From positions 124,001 to 188,000 of the forward strand of contig NZ_JAIETU010000013.1 of the NCBI RefSeq assembly GCF_019744875.1: a DNA stretch of 64,000 bases, written 5' to 3'. The notes below the pieces were generated by a model, which saw only the letters and a program-made list of their open reading frames with translations, searched no databases and was not told where the DNA came from. The translations under genes and the position numbers were made by a program. Source of the stretch: Hyphomicrobium sp. (GTDB taxonomy: Bacteria > Pseudomonadota > Alphaproteobacteria > Rhizobiales > Hyphomicrobiaceae). The first letter of the stretch is position 1; every line of letters begins with the position of its first letter. Below, in pieces: positions 10,551 through 18,787 of this stretch.

Positions 10551-11483
10551 ATGAGACGCATGGCCGATCCCTACGAAGCGTTGGGCGTCGCTAAAAACGC
10601 CAGCCAGGATGAGATCCGCAAGGCGTACCGCAAGGCCGCCAAGGAGACCCATCCCGATCTCAATCCCGGCAAGCCGGAAGCCGAGAAGCGCTTCAAGGAA
10701 ATCAACGCCGCCAACGACATCATCGGCGATCCGGACAAGCGCAAGCGCTACGACGCGGGCGAAATCGACGAGACCGGCGCCGAGCGCGCCCCCGAACGGC
10801 ACTACTATCGCGAGCATGCCGAAGCCGATCCGCACTGGCGCTATTCGCAACGCAGCGCGGGCGCGGGCCGCGGCCGCGAGCCGGACTTCGACGACGACAT
10901 CATTTCGGAACTCTTTCGCGGGCGCGGCGATCGCGGCGCCTTCCGCATGCCGCCGCAGGACGTACGCTACACGATGGAGGTCGACTTCATCGACGCGGTG
11001 AACGGCGCGCGCAAGGTGATCGCGATGCCCGATGGAAAAACCCTCGACGTCGCGATCCCCGCCGGCATCGCCGAAGGCCAGACGCTCCGCCTCAAAGGAC
11101 AGGGCCGCCCCGGGTCGGACGGCGGCGCGGGAGACGCCTACGTCGAGATCTCCATCAGGCCCGATGCCCGCTTCACACGCGACGGCAACGACATCCTGAG
11201 CACGGTGCCGGTCTCGCTCGGCGAAGCGCTGAACGGCGCGAGCGTGCGCGTCGAAACCGTCGACGGCGCCGTCGGGCTGACCGTGCCGAAGCGCATCAAG
11301 AACGGAACAAAACTGAGGTTGCGCGGCAAAGGCGTACCGCGCGGCAAGGACGGCACGCGCGGCGATCAACTCGTCAAAATCGAGATCGTGCCGCCCGAAG
11401 GAGCCGACGACGCACTGGCTGAGTTCATGGCCGAATGGGAGAAGGCCCACCCGCAGCATCCGCGCGGAAGGAGCGTGACATGA
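10551..11483 (+). CDS. cbpA: CbpA-like DnaJ co-chaperone
   Basis: J-domain protein of 310 aa. The J domain (about residues 4-70) carries the HPD motif in ETHPDLN. It has no CxxCxGxG zinc fingers, so it is of the class B/CbpA type; two C-terminal beta-sandwich substrate-binding domains follow (from about residue 140). An ATG at 10560 is an equally good start. It overlaps the next gene by 4 bp (ATGA), so the pair is translationally coupled. Confidence 0.88.
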   Translation: MRRMADPYEALGVAKNASQDEIRKAYRKAAKETHPDLNPGKPEAEKRFKEINAANDIIGDPDKRKRYDAGEIDETGAERAPERHYYREHAEADPHWRYSQRSAGAGRGREPDFDDDIISELFRGRGDRGAFRMPPQDVRYTMEVDFIDAVNGARKVIAMPDGKTLDVAIPAGIAEGQTLRLKGQGRPGSDGGAGDAYVEISIRPDARFTRDGNDILSTVPVSLGEALNGASVRVETVDGAVGLTVPKRIKNGTKLRLRGKGVPRGKDGTRGDQLVKIEIVPPEGADDALAEFMAEWEKAHPQHPRGRSVT

Positions 11484-11809
11484 TCAAGGAAGGCGACCTC
11501 ATCGCGCAGTTCACCCGCCTCGAAAGGCACGTTCTGTTGACGTGGATCGAGGAGGGCGTGATTGCCCCGCACCGCGACGAGACCGGATATCTGTTCGACA
11601 GCATCGACAGCGCGCGCGTGGCGCTGGCCTGCGATCTGCACTACGGCATGGGCCTCGAGCACGCAAGCCTGCCCGTCATCCTGTCGCTGATCGACCAGTT
11701 GCATGACGCACGCCACCAGCTCCGTGCACTCACGCGCGCCGTGGCCGAGCAGCCGGATACCATTCAGCAGGACATCACGCTGCGCATTGAACGAACCGGC
11801 CGAAAATAG
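11480..11809 (+). CDS. cbpM: Chaperone modulator CbpM
   Basis: Small protein of 109 aa with a MerR-like N-terminal helix-turn-helix (LLTWIEEGVIAPHRDE) and a C-terminal coiled helix. CbpM binds the J domain of CbpA and inhibits it. The start overlaps the cbpA stop codon (ATGA), and the gene position right after cbpA supports the call. A 16-bp palindrome AGCGAAGCGCTTCGCT begins at its stop codon (11808-11823) and may end transcription. Confidence 0.85.
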   Translation: MIKEGDLIAQFTRLERHVLLTWIEEGVIAPHRDETGYLFDSIDSARVALACDLHYGMGLEHASLPVILSLIDQLHDARHQLRALTRAVAEQPDTIQQDITLRIERTGRK

Positions 11810-11878
11810 CGAAGCGCTTCGCTCGCACGTTGTCGCGCACGTCGCTAGGAGCGGCCGCGCGATTGAACGGCCTGCTTC

Positions 11879-12321
11879 TCAATGCTCCTTCAGCGCATGC
11901 GCAATCACCTTGCGCATGACGGACGGCAGCGCCGCGCCGCCGAGATCGCGGCGTGCTACCCACCGGCATTGATCGGGCGTAGCCCAGAAGGTGAGGCTCG
12001 CGTTCACGGGCACGATCGCGCGCAGCACCATCAGTTCGAGCTTGAAATGCGTGAACGTGTGGCTGACCACGCCCGGCACGGACCACCACTCCGTTTTGAC
12101 GGGCTGCGCCGCCAGCGCCTGGTCGAGCGGCAGCCAGTCGTCACCCCACTCGCCGGACGGCACTTCGAGCATGCCGCCGAGCAACCCCGCCTCGGGCCGC
12201 TTGCGCAACAGCACGTGCCCGTCCTCGCGCAGCGTGAGAAAGGCCGTGCCGTACCGCACAGGCCGGTGCGCCTTGGCGAGCTTGACGGGCAACTGCGCTT
12301 CGATGCCGAGCGCATGCGCAT
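11879..12321 (-). pseudogene. mutY: MutY adenine glycosylase, C-terminal half only
   Basis: The reading frame encodes the NUDIX-like C-terminal domain of MutY (RPVRYGTAFLTLREDG, then GLLGGMLEVPSGEW) that recognises 8-oxoguanine. Upstream, homology to MutY ends at the segment AHALGIEAQLPVK, next to the iron-sulfur cluster, and the frame runs on into antisense tRNA sequence. The helix-hairpin-helix catalytic domain and most of the cluster cysteines are missing. The open frame reaches 12400 but the part beyond 12321 is not MutY. The break coincides with the tRNA-Ala fragment, so it was most likely caused by integration of the neighbouring element. Confidence 0.85.
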
Positions 12322-12369
12322 GGCAATCGCACTGCAGAGGTCGTCGGTTCGATCCCGATCGGCTCCACC
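12322..12369 (+). other. 3' part of a tRNA-Ala(CGC) gene: attachment-site junction
   Basis: The 48 nt run from inside the anticodon stem to CCA. They fold as loop ATCGCAC (anticodon CGC), 3' anticodon strand TGCAG, variable loop, T arm GTCGG/TTCGATC/CCGAT, 3' acceptor strand CGGCTCC, discriminator A and CCA. T at tRNA position 70 would give the G3:U70 pair that marks alanine tRNA. The 5' half of the tRNA is absent; mutY coding sequence stands in its place. This is the pattern left when an integrase that recombines in a tRNA anticodon loop brings the tRNA 3' half with its element. Confidence 0.8.
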
Positions 12370-12416
12370 AAATAAAACAGTCACTTACTCGCCAGACCAA
12401 AAACCCAAAACTTCCC

Positions 12417-12438
12417 GTTCACGCAGGGTTCACGCAGG
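12417..12438 (+). repeat. Tandem 11-bp direct repeat at element end
   Basis: GTTCACGCAGG occurs twice in tandem (12417-12427 and 12428-12438), 48 bp inside the tRNA fragment. Short direct repeats next to a core site are typical of arm-type integrase or excisionase sites, so this may be part of the element end. No biochemical inference beyond that is possible from sequence. Confidence 0.55.
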
Positions 12439-12496
12439 AAAGCTGGTGCGGGCATGTCCGTGCATGTTCGCCTGCGCGCGAGTCATGATGGCGTTT

Positions 12497-14065
12497 TCAA
12501 AGCTCGCGGCCGAAATCCCGACTCTGATTCCGGCTCCGCCATTCCGCCATCTGCCGCTTGATATCATCGGCGCGGTTCTCAGTAGCGTTCGCATCGGCAG
12601 AAGCAGCGACGTCGAAGTCAGAGCGGAGTTTGGATTGCGGTTCCGGAACAGGACTTGGCTCAGCCGGGCCGGACCGCGTTGTATGTTCAGGCCGGCGGTT
12701 GCGATCATAGAACGCCGTCATTTCGGCCCTGATGCGGTCGACGTAAGCTTGATCGTTCTCGTTGGCTGGCGCGTCGGCGGCCGATCGGGACGGGCGGCCA
12801 TGCCTGTGCTCAAGGGTTAGCTCGTTTCTGGCGCGCAGGTAACTTATGCCGTCCCGGGCCCTGTACGCCTGCTTCGATCGCTGAACCACGCGCTCGGCCA
12901 AGTGTCGCTCGCGCAAGGCATCGAAGCGCGGTTGATGGTGTGTCCAGGCGCGTTCCGCTCGCTCTGCGGTTTCAGCTCTTTCAATCTGACCCAGATGTTT
13001 GCGCTCACGGGCGTGCATGTTGCCGACCGCCCTCATGAGTTTCGCGGGTGAACAGATCATCTGGATCTTATTCCGCAGCGACAGCTTTTTGCTGCCGCCG
13101 AGTCGGTCGCTGTTGAGGAATACAAAAACGGCCCGCTCGAAGACGTGGTCGCAGCCTTTCATGACCTGTTGCGACTCTTTGCGCTGCTCCGCATAAAGCT
13201 CACGCCACCGCGGCTTGTATTTCTGCTCCACATAGTTCTGCGCGACAGCGGTGGCCTGCTTTATTTTCTCGGCCAGCTCGGCAAATTCCTGGCGTTGACG
13301 TACCGATGTTACGTCCCGTTCAACCATATGCCGATGATCGTACTCGGCTCGATAGCGCTTCATACGTTGAATTACTTCTGTCGTAGCGAAATGGCGCTTT
13401 CTGTGGGGCGAAGGTGATCTCGCCGTTTTTGCGGAAGCCTGCCCCTGAACCTTCTGCGATTCGCTAGAAGCAGGCTGCGTCAGCCGCATCATCTCCTCAG
13501 CGGTCACGTGCCGGGCTTCATTTTGGTTGGACTCGCGTTGCCGGTCCTCGTTGTTAATGATGCGTTGATCGCAATGGATGCCGTGCTCGCGTTCGTAAGC
13601 CTCTGCCCAGCGGGATAAACGCTCCTTTGTGTATTTGAGCGGGGCGGTCATCCCGGTGACCGGATGGATCGAATTGACGACCATGTGTACGTGCGGATGG
13701 TCCTTGTCGTTGTGGGCCGCGATCAGGGCTTGATGGTCTCCAAGTCCGATAGCGTTCAGCGCGGTTCGCGCGGTTTCCAGCATGTGCTGCGGTGTTGGGT
13801 TCTCACCAATGGCCCAGGATAGGGAAAGATGCAGGACAGGTTTTTCGTTCTTGCGGCCGCGGCCGTCATGGCCCGATTGCCGTTTCAGCTCGGCCTGATC
13901 GCGCGTTGTCGCGAACATCTCGAACCAGGCGTCGTCGGCCTGCGAGATGAGGTTGCGTGTTTCGCTCCATTGGACGCGGTCACGGGAAGTCTTCTGGGCG
14001 TCGTGCAGGATGTACCCGCACGCTCCTTTGAAAGACGTCCCGCGCTTGTGGAGGCGGGGTACCAT
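12497..14065 (-). CDS. MOBP-like relaxase (MobA/VirD2 type)
   Basis: Relaxase of 522 aa that would nick oriT and lead the strand into a recipient. The metal-binding motif III is HNDKDHPHVHMVVN (His118, His125, His127), and a candidate catalytic tyrosine is Tyr18 in GACGYILHD. The N-terminal 190 residues are the nuclease domain; the rest is rich in Arg, Glu and Gln and predicted helical, with no helicase or primase motif. Its start overlaps the end of the mobC-like gene by 86 bp, so the two form one operon reading towards the tRNA junction. Confidence 0.88.
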   Translation of the reverse strand: MVPRLHKRGTSFKGACGYILHDAQKTSRDRVQWSETRNLISQADDAWFEMFATTRDQAELKRQSGHDGRGRKNEKPVLHLSLSWAIGENPTPQHMLETARTALNAIGLGDHQALIAAHNDKDHPHVHMVVNSIHPVTGMTAPLKYTKERLSRWAEAYEREHGIHCDQRIINNEDRQRESNQNEARHVTAEEMMRLTQPASSESQKVQGQASAKTARSPSPHRKRHFATTEVIQRMKRYRAEYDHRHMVERDVTSVRQRQEFAELAEKIKQATAVAQNYVEQKYKPRWRELYAEQRKESQQVMKGCDHVFERAVFVFLNSDRLGGSKKLSLRNKIQMICSPAKLMRAVGNMHARERKHLGQIERAETAERAERAWTHHQPRFDALRERHLAERVVQRSKQAYRARDGISYLRARNELTLEHRHGRPSRSAADAPANENDQAYVDRIRAEMTAFYDRNRRPEHTTRSGPAEPSPVPEPQSKLRSDFDVAASADANATENRADDIKRQMAEWRSRNQSRDFGREL

Positions 14066-14456
14066 CGTCGTCGGTCCTCGTTCTGAGGGCTGAGGTTTTC
14101 TGTTTGATAAGCTCGGCCGCGAGCAGGTTGGTCAGCAGGCCATGGATGCTGCGCCACGCCATCATCTGGTCGGGCGGCAGGTTGCCGTTCACCGCGTGCG
14201 CGATCTGGTTGATGTTGTTGCCGATGCGTCGCAGCTCCGTGAACAGCGCCGGGTCCATCAATTTGTAGGATGGCCCAGCGTTCATCTCGACCTTGCCTTC
14301 CAGCACCAGCCGTTCGCAAAGCCCTGAGGGTGTCAGGCCAAGCTCGCGTGCCTGTGCGACCTTGAGGGCGTAGTCATCTTCGGTCATGCGAATGCCGACC
14401 ATTTTGGTGCGGGCACCTCTCGGGTGCGTCCGTCGCTTTGGCACTTGCCGCCTCAT
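13980..14456 (-). CDS. MobC-like mobilisation accessory protein
   Basis: Protein of 158 aa from ATG 14456 (ATG 14402 also possible). The central part (VGIRMTEDDYALKVAQARELGL) resembles a ribbon-helix-helix DNA-binding start and LRRIGNNINQIAHAVNG is the signature of the MobC/relaxosome family (Pfam MobC). Such proteins help the relaxase bind and melt oriT. The C-terminal region overlaps the relaxase gene in another frame. An inverted repeat lies 80-130 bp upstream of its start and is a candidate binding site. Confidence 0.82.
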   Translation of the reverse strand: MRRQVPKRRTHPRGARTKMVGIRMTEDDYALKVAQARELGLTPSGLCERLVLEGKVEMNAGPSYKLMDPALFTELRRIGNNINQIAHAVNGNLPPDQMMAWRSIHGLLTNLLAAELIKQKTSALRTRTDDDGTPPPQARDVFQRSVRVHPARRPEDFP

Positions 14457-14537
14457 CAGGTGGGTTCGGGGCACGCGGGATAGCGCGCCCTGACCGGAGG
14501 GGTCCAGGGGAGTGCGGAGCACTCTCCCCGGCGAGTG

Positions 14538-14585
14538 GGATTTGATATCGATATCGGCGTAAGCCGTAATATCGATATCAAATCC
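14538..14585. repeat. Perfect 17-bp inverted repeat upstream of mobC (oriT or operator candidate)
   Basis: GGATTTGATATCGATAT at 14538-14554 is repeated exactly inverted at 14569-14585 around a 14-nt centre that itself contains CGGC-GTAA-GCCG. The AT-rich arms stand out from the GC-rich surroundings. Position directly upstream of the mobC-relaxase operon is where oriT or the relaxosome operator normally lies. The nick site is not identified. Confidence 0.7.
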
Positions 14586-14636
14586 ACATCTCGCTCCTCC
14601 GCGCTTTAGGCTATGTGCTTCACTCGCTCGCTCCAC

Positions 14637-15056
14637 ATAGGCTGCGTTTAGTTATTCCCAACTTTCATAAACCGCTTTCATAATATCGCGCAAATCCAGC
14701 ATTTACAGAACATGGAAGCACATTAGGAATCGCCCGCGAATTTCGTGGAACATTTGGCGCAAAAATAAATTTGCTGCCGCCTCATAGTTTCTAATCCCGA
14801 CTTTCATCGAGCGTGCCGTCGCGGTCGCTTCGGTCAAGGCTGGCCTGCGCCCACCCATGCGCGTTGCACGCGCACGGGTCCCTGCGGCTCGGCCACCGCT
14901 TGCAGCGGCTGACGGCCTTGACCTCCGCTAGCCCGCGTCCAGCGAAGCGATGAGGTGGGTCGGGGCAGAAGGATGGGCTTTTCAGGTCGAACAAAAGGAT
15001 GTGTGACTTGGACAGCAACCGGGCCCGCGGCCGTAGGGCCCGCGGGCCTGCAGACT
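14637..15056. other. Gene-free stretch between mobC and the next small gene
   Basis: About 420 bp. The part from 14640 to 14810 is AT-rich and unlike the flanks; the part from 14820 to 15050 is GC-rich. I see no convincing gene. A 75-codon minus-strand frame across 14791-15018 has no recognisable feature. With the inverted repeat beside it, this is the most likely place for the transfer origin. Confidence 0.4.
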
Positions 15057-15341
15057 TTATTGCTGGTTCAGGATTTCCTCATGCAGGAGGTCGGCACTCT
15101 CCATCAATGCGACTGCTTGTTCAGCCGATTTCTTGGCGAGGCAAAGAAAGCCGTTCCACTTTTGAAGGTCCCCCGCTTTCAGGGCATCGTGTGCCTGACG
15201 GGCCCAGTGCTGGCTGGCGTCAAGCTTGCTCTCGACGATGGAAAAGGTGACGACGATCGCACTCGGAATGGGGTTGGCGAGGTCGTAGACATCATCCAGC
15301 TCGACCGTTTCGGTTGCTTGTTTGCGTTCAAAGAAAGACAT
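15057..15341 (-). CDS. Uncharacterised small helical protein of the mobilisation region
   Basis: 94-aa protein read from ATG 15341, chosen because AGGAG stands 6-7 nt upstream. It is rich in Ala, Glu and Lys and predicted almost wholly helical (for example VVTFSIVESKLDASQHWARQ and LAKKSAEQAVALMESADLL). I do not recognise a family. Its position between the relaxase and coupling-protein genes suggests a role in the element's own biology. Confidence 0.65.
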   Translation of the reverse strand: MSFFERKQATETVELDDVYDLANPIPSAIVVTFSIVESKLDASQHWARQAHDALKAGDLQKWNGFLCLAKKSAEQAVALMESADLLHEEILNQQ

Positions 15342-15365
15342 AAAAACTCCTTTTGTTGGTTTTAG

Positions 15366-15389
15366 CAAAGTTGCGTTTCCGCAACTTTG
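15366..15389. repeat. Hairpin with AAAGTTGC arms, copy 1
   Basis: CAAAGTTGC at 15366-15374 pairs with GCAACTTTG at 15381-15389 around a 6-nt loop. It lies just upstream of the 94-aa gene. The same arm sequence recurs 60 bp away. Confidence 0.6.
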
Positions 15390-15411
15390 ACTAGCCACGC
15401 GGCAATGAGCG

Positions 15412-15425
15412 GGGGAGCGGGTCAA
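15412..15425 (+). repeat. 14-bp repeat, copy 1 (GGGGAGCGGGTCAA)
   Basis: GGGGAGCGGGTCAA occurs here and again at 18455-18468. Both copies lie upstream of small minus-strand element genes, so it may be an element-specific regulatory repeat. Confidence 0.45.
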
Positions 15426-15428
15426 TAG

Positions 15429-15457
15429 CCCCAAAGTTGCTTGCAACTTTTTTGGGG
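15429..15457. repeat. Hairpin with AAAGTTGC arms, copy 2
   Basis: AAAGTTGC at 15433-15440 pairs with GCAACTTT at 15443-15450, flanked by CCCC at 15429-15432 and GGGG at 15454-15457. Sharing the arm of copy 1, it may be a second binding site of one protein or a bidirectional terminator. The 365 bp from 15342 to 15706 hold these hairpins and no gene I can support. Confidence 0.55.
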
Positions 15458-15706
15458 GGACCGCCCGCGTAAGCGGGTGGGGGAGCCAAAACCCCTTGCG
15501 GGTGCGGCTGTTGATGCGCGGGGGCGGCACGCCCCAACTTGCGTGGCGTTCCGCGCCACGGCGCGCTCACTCCGTCGAGGAATAAAATATTTCCCATGCG
15601 CACATGAGCGAACTTGGCCGTGCGTGAACGAGCGGCGAGGAATTTCCGGCTTCTTGATCAGACGCGCGAACCGCTATTAATGGGAAGCTTCCAATCAGGA
15701 GGCCTC

Positions 15707-17086
15707 ATGAGTCACGAAACAGAATTTCCGCCGCGAGGCTCCGGCATCGCGGGCCGCCACGAAGTCGGCGCATCTGCCAGGTGGGGTCATCCTTGGGACC
15801 TCGGCCCGAACTGGGACTGGGGCCCGGGCAAGCTGCTTCTCGGTCATTGGCAAGGCAGAATGCTCGGTCGCGACGATGACCGGCACACAGTGACGGTGGC
15901 GGGCAACCGCGCCGGCAAGTCGTCCACGGTACTCATCCCGAACCTGTTGCGCTATCCGGGCTCCGCATTGGTGCTTGATCCCAAGGGTGAGCTAGCGCGC
16001 GCGACAGCGGCGCAGCGAATCCGCATGGGCCAGACGGTTCACATTCTCGATCCTTTTGGCGAGACAGGCGCGCCGACCGCCAGCCACAATCCGTTTGACG
16101 AATTGGGGCAGGGACGACGCGAGCATGTAGCGGCGGACGCAGCGCAGCTAGCGGATGCACTGATTATTTCCAACAACAAGGACCCGCACTGGACCGACAG
16201 CGCGAAGAACCTCGTGCGCGGCATTGCGCTGCACTTGCTATCCACGGACGGAACCGTCGTAACCATCCGGGAAGTGCGCAAAAGACTAAACGGCACCCCC
16301 GCAGACCTTGATGCGCTTTTTACCGACATGGCCGGTTCGAGCGCCTTTGACGGCATCATCGCCAATATCGGCGCTTCGTTCTTAGGCAAGTTAGAGTCGG
16401 GCGGACGAGAGTTGCAGGGCATCCTCTCAACCACGCAGGAGCAGACGGCCCCGCTCGACGATATCGTGGGCATCACCGAGCGATCGGATTTCCGGCTCCG
16501 CGATCTCGCGGCGGGCCGGACGACGATTTACCTCGTGTTGCCCGGAATGCGCATGGGCACGCATTACCGATGGATGCGATTGGTCATCCAGCAAGCACTG
16601 GCGGCGATGGAGCGAACGCCTGTGCCGCGCGGCCAGTTGCCGGTATGGTTCATGCTCGAAGAGTTCCCCTCGCTCGGGCACATGCGCTCGATCGAGACGG
16701 CGGCCGGCCTCATGGCCGGCTTCGGCGTCAAGCTCTGGTCGGTGCTGCAGGATCTGACGCAGCTGCAAACGCATTACCCTAAAAGCTGGGAGACGTTTCT
16801 TGGCAATGCCGGAGTTATCCAGGCATTCGGAAACGCTGACGTGACCACCACCGAGCACTTGTCAAAGTTACTCGGTTCCACTCAGGTCATCGAGCGACAA
16901 GCCGTGAGGCTGTCGGCGCAAGCCATGGGACACGGCGATCCTGGCGTGCGCGAGCAGTTGCGCAGCGTGCGCCTGCTCGATGCGAACGAGATCACGCGTC
17001 ATTTTTCCCGCGAGAGCAACCGGCAGTTGATCCTCGTGCCCGGGCGTCCGCCCATTTACATGGAGCGATTGAGCCGTGATACATAA
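15707..17086 (+). CDS. Type IV coupling protein, VirD4/TraG family
   Basis: ATPase of 459 aa that links the relaxosome to a secretion channel. Walker A is AGNRAGKSST (about residue 65) and Walker B lies in VWFMLEEFPSLG (about residue 310); the FPSLG segment is characteristic of TraG/VirD4. The start at 15707 follows AGGAGG by 3 bp of spacing and is the best in the frame; a longer frame opens at 15614. No N-terminal membrane helices are visible; the membrane part may be supplied by the next gene, whose start overlaps this stop codon. Confidence 0.9.
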   Translation: MSHETEFPPRGSGIAGRHEVGASARWGHPWDLGPNWDWGPGKLLLGHWQGRMLGRDDDRHTVTVAGNRAGKSSTVLIPNLLRYPGSALVLDPKGELARATAAQRIRMGQTVHILDPFGETGAPTASHNPFDELGQGRREHVAADAAQLADALIISNNKDPHWTDSAKNLVRGIALHLLSTDGTVVTIREVRKRLNGTPADLDALFTDMAGSSAFDGIIANIGASFLGKLESGGRELQGILSTTQEQTAPLDDIVGITERSDFRLRDLAAGRTTIYLVLPGMRMGTHYRWMRLVIQQALAAMERTPVPRGQLPVWFMLEEFPSLGHMRSIETAAGLMAGFGVKLWSVLQDLTQLQTHYPKSWETFLGNAGVIQAFGNADVTTTEHLSKLLGSTQVIERQAVRLSAQAMGHGDPGVREQLRSVRLLDANEITRHFSRESNRQLILVPGRPPIYMERLSRDT

Positions 17087-17657
17087 GCTCATCAACCGCC
17101 TATTCGACCATCCAGTCATCCGCGAACGCGACGAAAACGGTATGCTGACGGCTGCTGGATTCACGTGGACTGAGCCGGTGATGTGGGTCTTCGAGATTTT
17201 CGGGACGGCGGGCTTCCTGCTCGCATTTTACTGGCTGATGTGCCTCGCGGATCCCCACACGCCGACAGAATTCACGGCGATGGTGGGGCTGGCGCTGATG
17301 GGCTGCGTAGGCGCATGCGCAGTCCTTGGAAGCGTCAGTCGTGGCATCGGTTTCGAGCGCAGTGGCCGAATCAGCAACCGTGGCGGATGGGTGAATTGGC
17401 TCGACATGGTCGGCAGCATCAAGGACCACGCCCATATCGCATCCATCGAAGTGACAAAGACGGAGCTGGGCGCAGGCGTCGCGATGTTTACGACCTGGGG
17501 CGGGACAGTGATGCTCTCGCATGGCTTAAGCGAGCCAGCGGCGCGGCTCGCCGCTGTGCAGCTGACGATCGCCCTGCGCGAGATGCGTGAAAGTCTCACC
17601 ACGGTCCGAAGTCACCAGTCAGGGCAGCGGCAAGCTGCCGCTGCCCTGATCGACTAG
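17076..17657 (+). CDS. Two-helix membrane protein coupled to the VirD4-like gene
   Basis: 193-aa protein with two strongly hydrophobic segments (about residues 34-58, VMWVFEIFGTAGFLLAFYWL, and about 67-90) and a soluble C-terminal domain. The start overlaps the coupling-protein gene by 11 bp. I do not know the family. A reasonable inference is that it anchors or assists the coupling protein, which lacks its own N-terminal membrane helices. Confidence 0.72.
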   Translation: MIHKLINRLFDHPVIRERDENGMLTAAGFTWTEPVMWVFEIFGTAGFLLAFYWLMCLADPHTPTEFTAMVGLALMGCVGACAVLGSVSRGIGFERSGRISNRGGWVNWLDMVGSIKDHAHIASIEVTKTELGAGVAMFTTWGGTVMLSHGLSEPAARLAAVQLTIALREMRESLTTVRSHQSGQRQAAAALID

Positions 17658-17989
17658 AACAGGCTCCCCTGACGTGACGCGGCGACAGCAGCTCGCCATT
17701 CAGGGGATTTCGATGCGGCGTCCAGCCAGCGCATTGCGAACGAGGCCGCGCCGCCGGCATTTTCGACTTCTCCGCCGTGTATAAAGAGAGACCGGTAGCC
17801 GGTCTCGCTGATCGGAAGCGGCTTCCGTGGTTCGGTAATGACCTCCACGTGGCAATGGTGAAACGCACTGCCCGGGGTCGAGTGGTAATCCGGCGTGTAG
17901 ACGACGGTGGCCGCGATGCCGTGCCAGACGATCGCATGATGCTCGATCGGCCGTTTTTCGGCGACCGTAAAAAGAGGTTCGCCGCTCAT
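17654..17989 (-). CDS. Uncharacterised 111-aa element protein
   Basis: Soluble protein of 111 aa with a conserved-looking His-rich middle (GSAFHHCHVEVI). Function unknown. It is the last of three minus-strand genes joined by 4-bp overlaps, and converges with the membrane-protein gene, overlapping its end by 4 bp. Confidence 0.65.
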   Translation of the reverse strand: MSGEPLFTVAEKRPIEHHAIVWHGIAATVVYTPDYHSTPGSAFHHCHVEVITEPRKPLPISETGYRSLFIHGGEVENAGGAASFAMRWLDAASKSPEWRAAVAASRQGSLF

Positions 17990-18168
17990 GAGCCCGCCTC
18001 CTCCTCGAACAGTGCGAAGTGTCCGGTCTCGACGCGGCCGTCACGGCAGCGGAAGGCGGTTTCACCATCGAGATCGTAGAGATCGTTGGCGCGCAGGATC
18101 GTATTTTCGATACGGGCCTCGTAGGGGTCGGCAGCAAGCCGGCGGGGCATGGTGGTGAAGGGGCTCAT
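17986..18168 (-). CDS. Uncharacterised 60-aa element protein
   Basis: Short acidic protein (60 aa) ending GHFALFEEEAGS. The start overlaps the stop of the 84/72-aa gene upstream and its stop overlaps the start of the 111-aa gene, both as ATGA. That tight coupling is the main evidence that it is real. Confidence 0.6.
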   Translation of the reverse strand: MSPFTTMPRRLAADPYEARIENTILRANDLYDLDGETAFRCRDGRVETGHFALFEEEAGS

Positions 18169-18383
18169 TGCTGAGCCCCTTTGTCTTCTGCGTCCTTCTC
18201 TGAGAACTCGCGGACCACGACTTTATTGGTCAGGGGCAGAGCATCGAGCATTAAGGACAAGCCTTTGCCGTCTCTGTTTTGCCAGGCGGCGCCGATCTTG
18301 ATCCAGCGAGCGTTGTCGCCGTCGCCCTGCACCACGTAAATGCCGTGCGTCGGGGCCTTCTTTTCTTTGGGTTGCTTCTTCAT
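18165..18383 (-). CDS. Small conserved element protein with WIKIGAAW motif
   Basis: 72-aa protein from ATG 18383, where GGAG lies 9-12 nt upstream; a longer frame opens at 18419. A lysine-rich start is followed by WIKIGAAWQNRDGKGLSLML, a pattern I have seen in small proteins of proteobacterial plasmids and islands, usually unnamed. Function unknown. First gene of the three-gene unit. Confidence 0.65.
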   Translation of the reverse strand: MKKQPKEKKAPTHGIYVVQGDGDNARWIKIGAAWQNRDGKGLSLMLDALPLTNKVVVREFSEKDAEDKGAQQ

Positions 18384-18419
18384 TTTAGTCACTCCGTTTT
18401 TTGTTCGGCCCGACACCAC

Positions 18420-18787
18420 GTCAGGCCTTGATGGGGGCTTGAGGAACCGGGCTCGGGGAGCGGGTCAAACGCAGCGCGTAGCGCTCCGAAGGGGCGGAGC
18501 TGCACAAGGCGAAGCCGCGGAAGCGAGCCGCGTTGACCCATAGCGATCGAGCCCGGTTAGACCCCATCCTTGAAAGGCCTTACGTGATGCCGGACGAAGG
18601 TTTGACGCGGGGGACGTGGGAAGAAACCCGAAAAAACAGAAGGCAACCTTTGAATCTCGGCGGGGGGGCGCAAGCAAAGGAGGCATCGATAATTGATGAG
18701 ATAGTTGACCGCCGCAGCCAATAAACAGTAGACTGAATATGGGCTTGCACTGTGCTGAACGTGCATCGGAGCCCGTTCGGGGATTGA
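18420..18787. other. Gene-free stretch with second copy of the 14-bp repeat
   Basis: 368 bp between the small-gene operon and the secreted protein. GGGGAGCGGGTCAA recurs at 18455-18468. The rest is a GC-rich half (to about 18560) and a more mixed half that should hold the promoter of the downstream gene. No supported gene. Confidence 0.4.

Noticed and set aside
12370..12400. Extension of the mutY-like frame to an ATG at 12400 as a genuine gene start
   Set aside because: The extra codons are the antisense of a tRNA 3' end (reading WWSRSGSNRRPL), a well-known artefact of open frames across tRNA genes.
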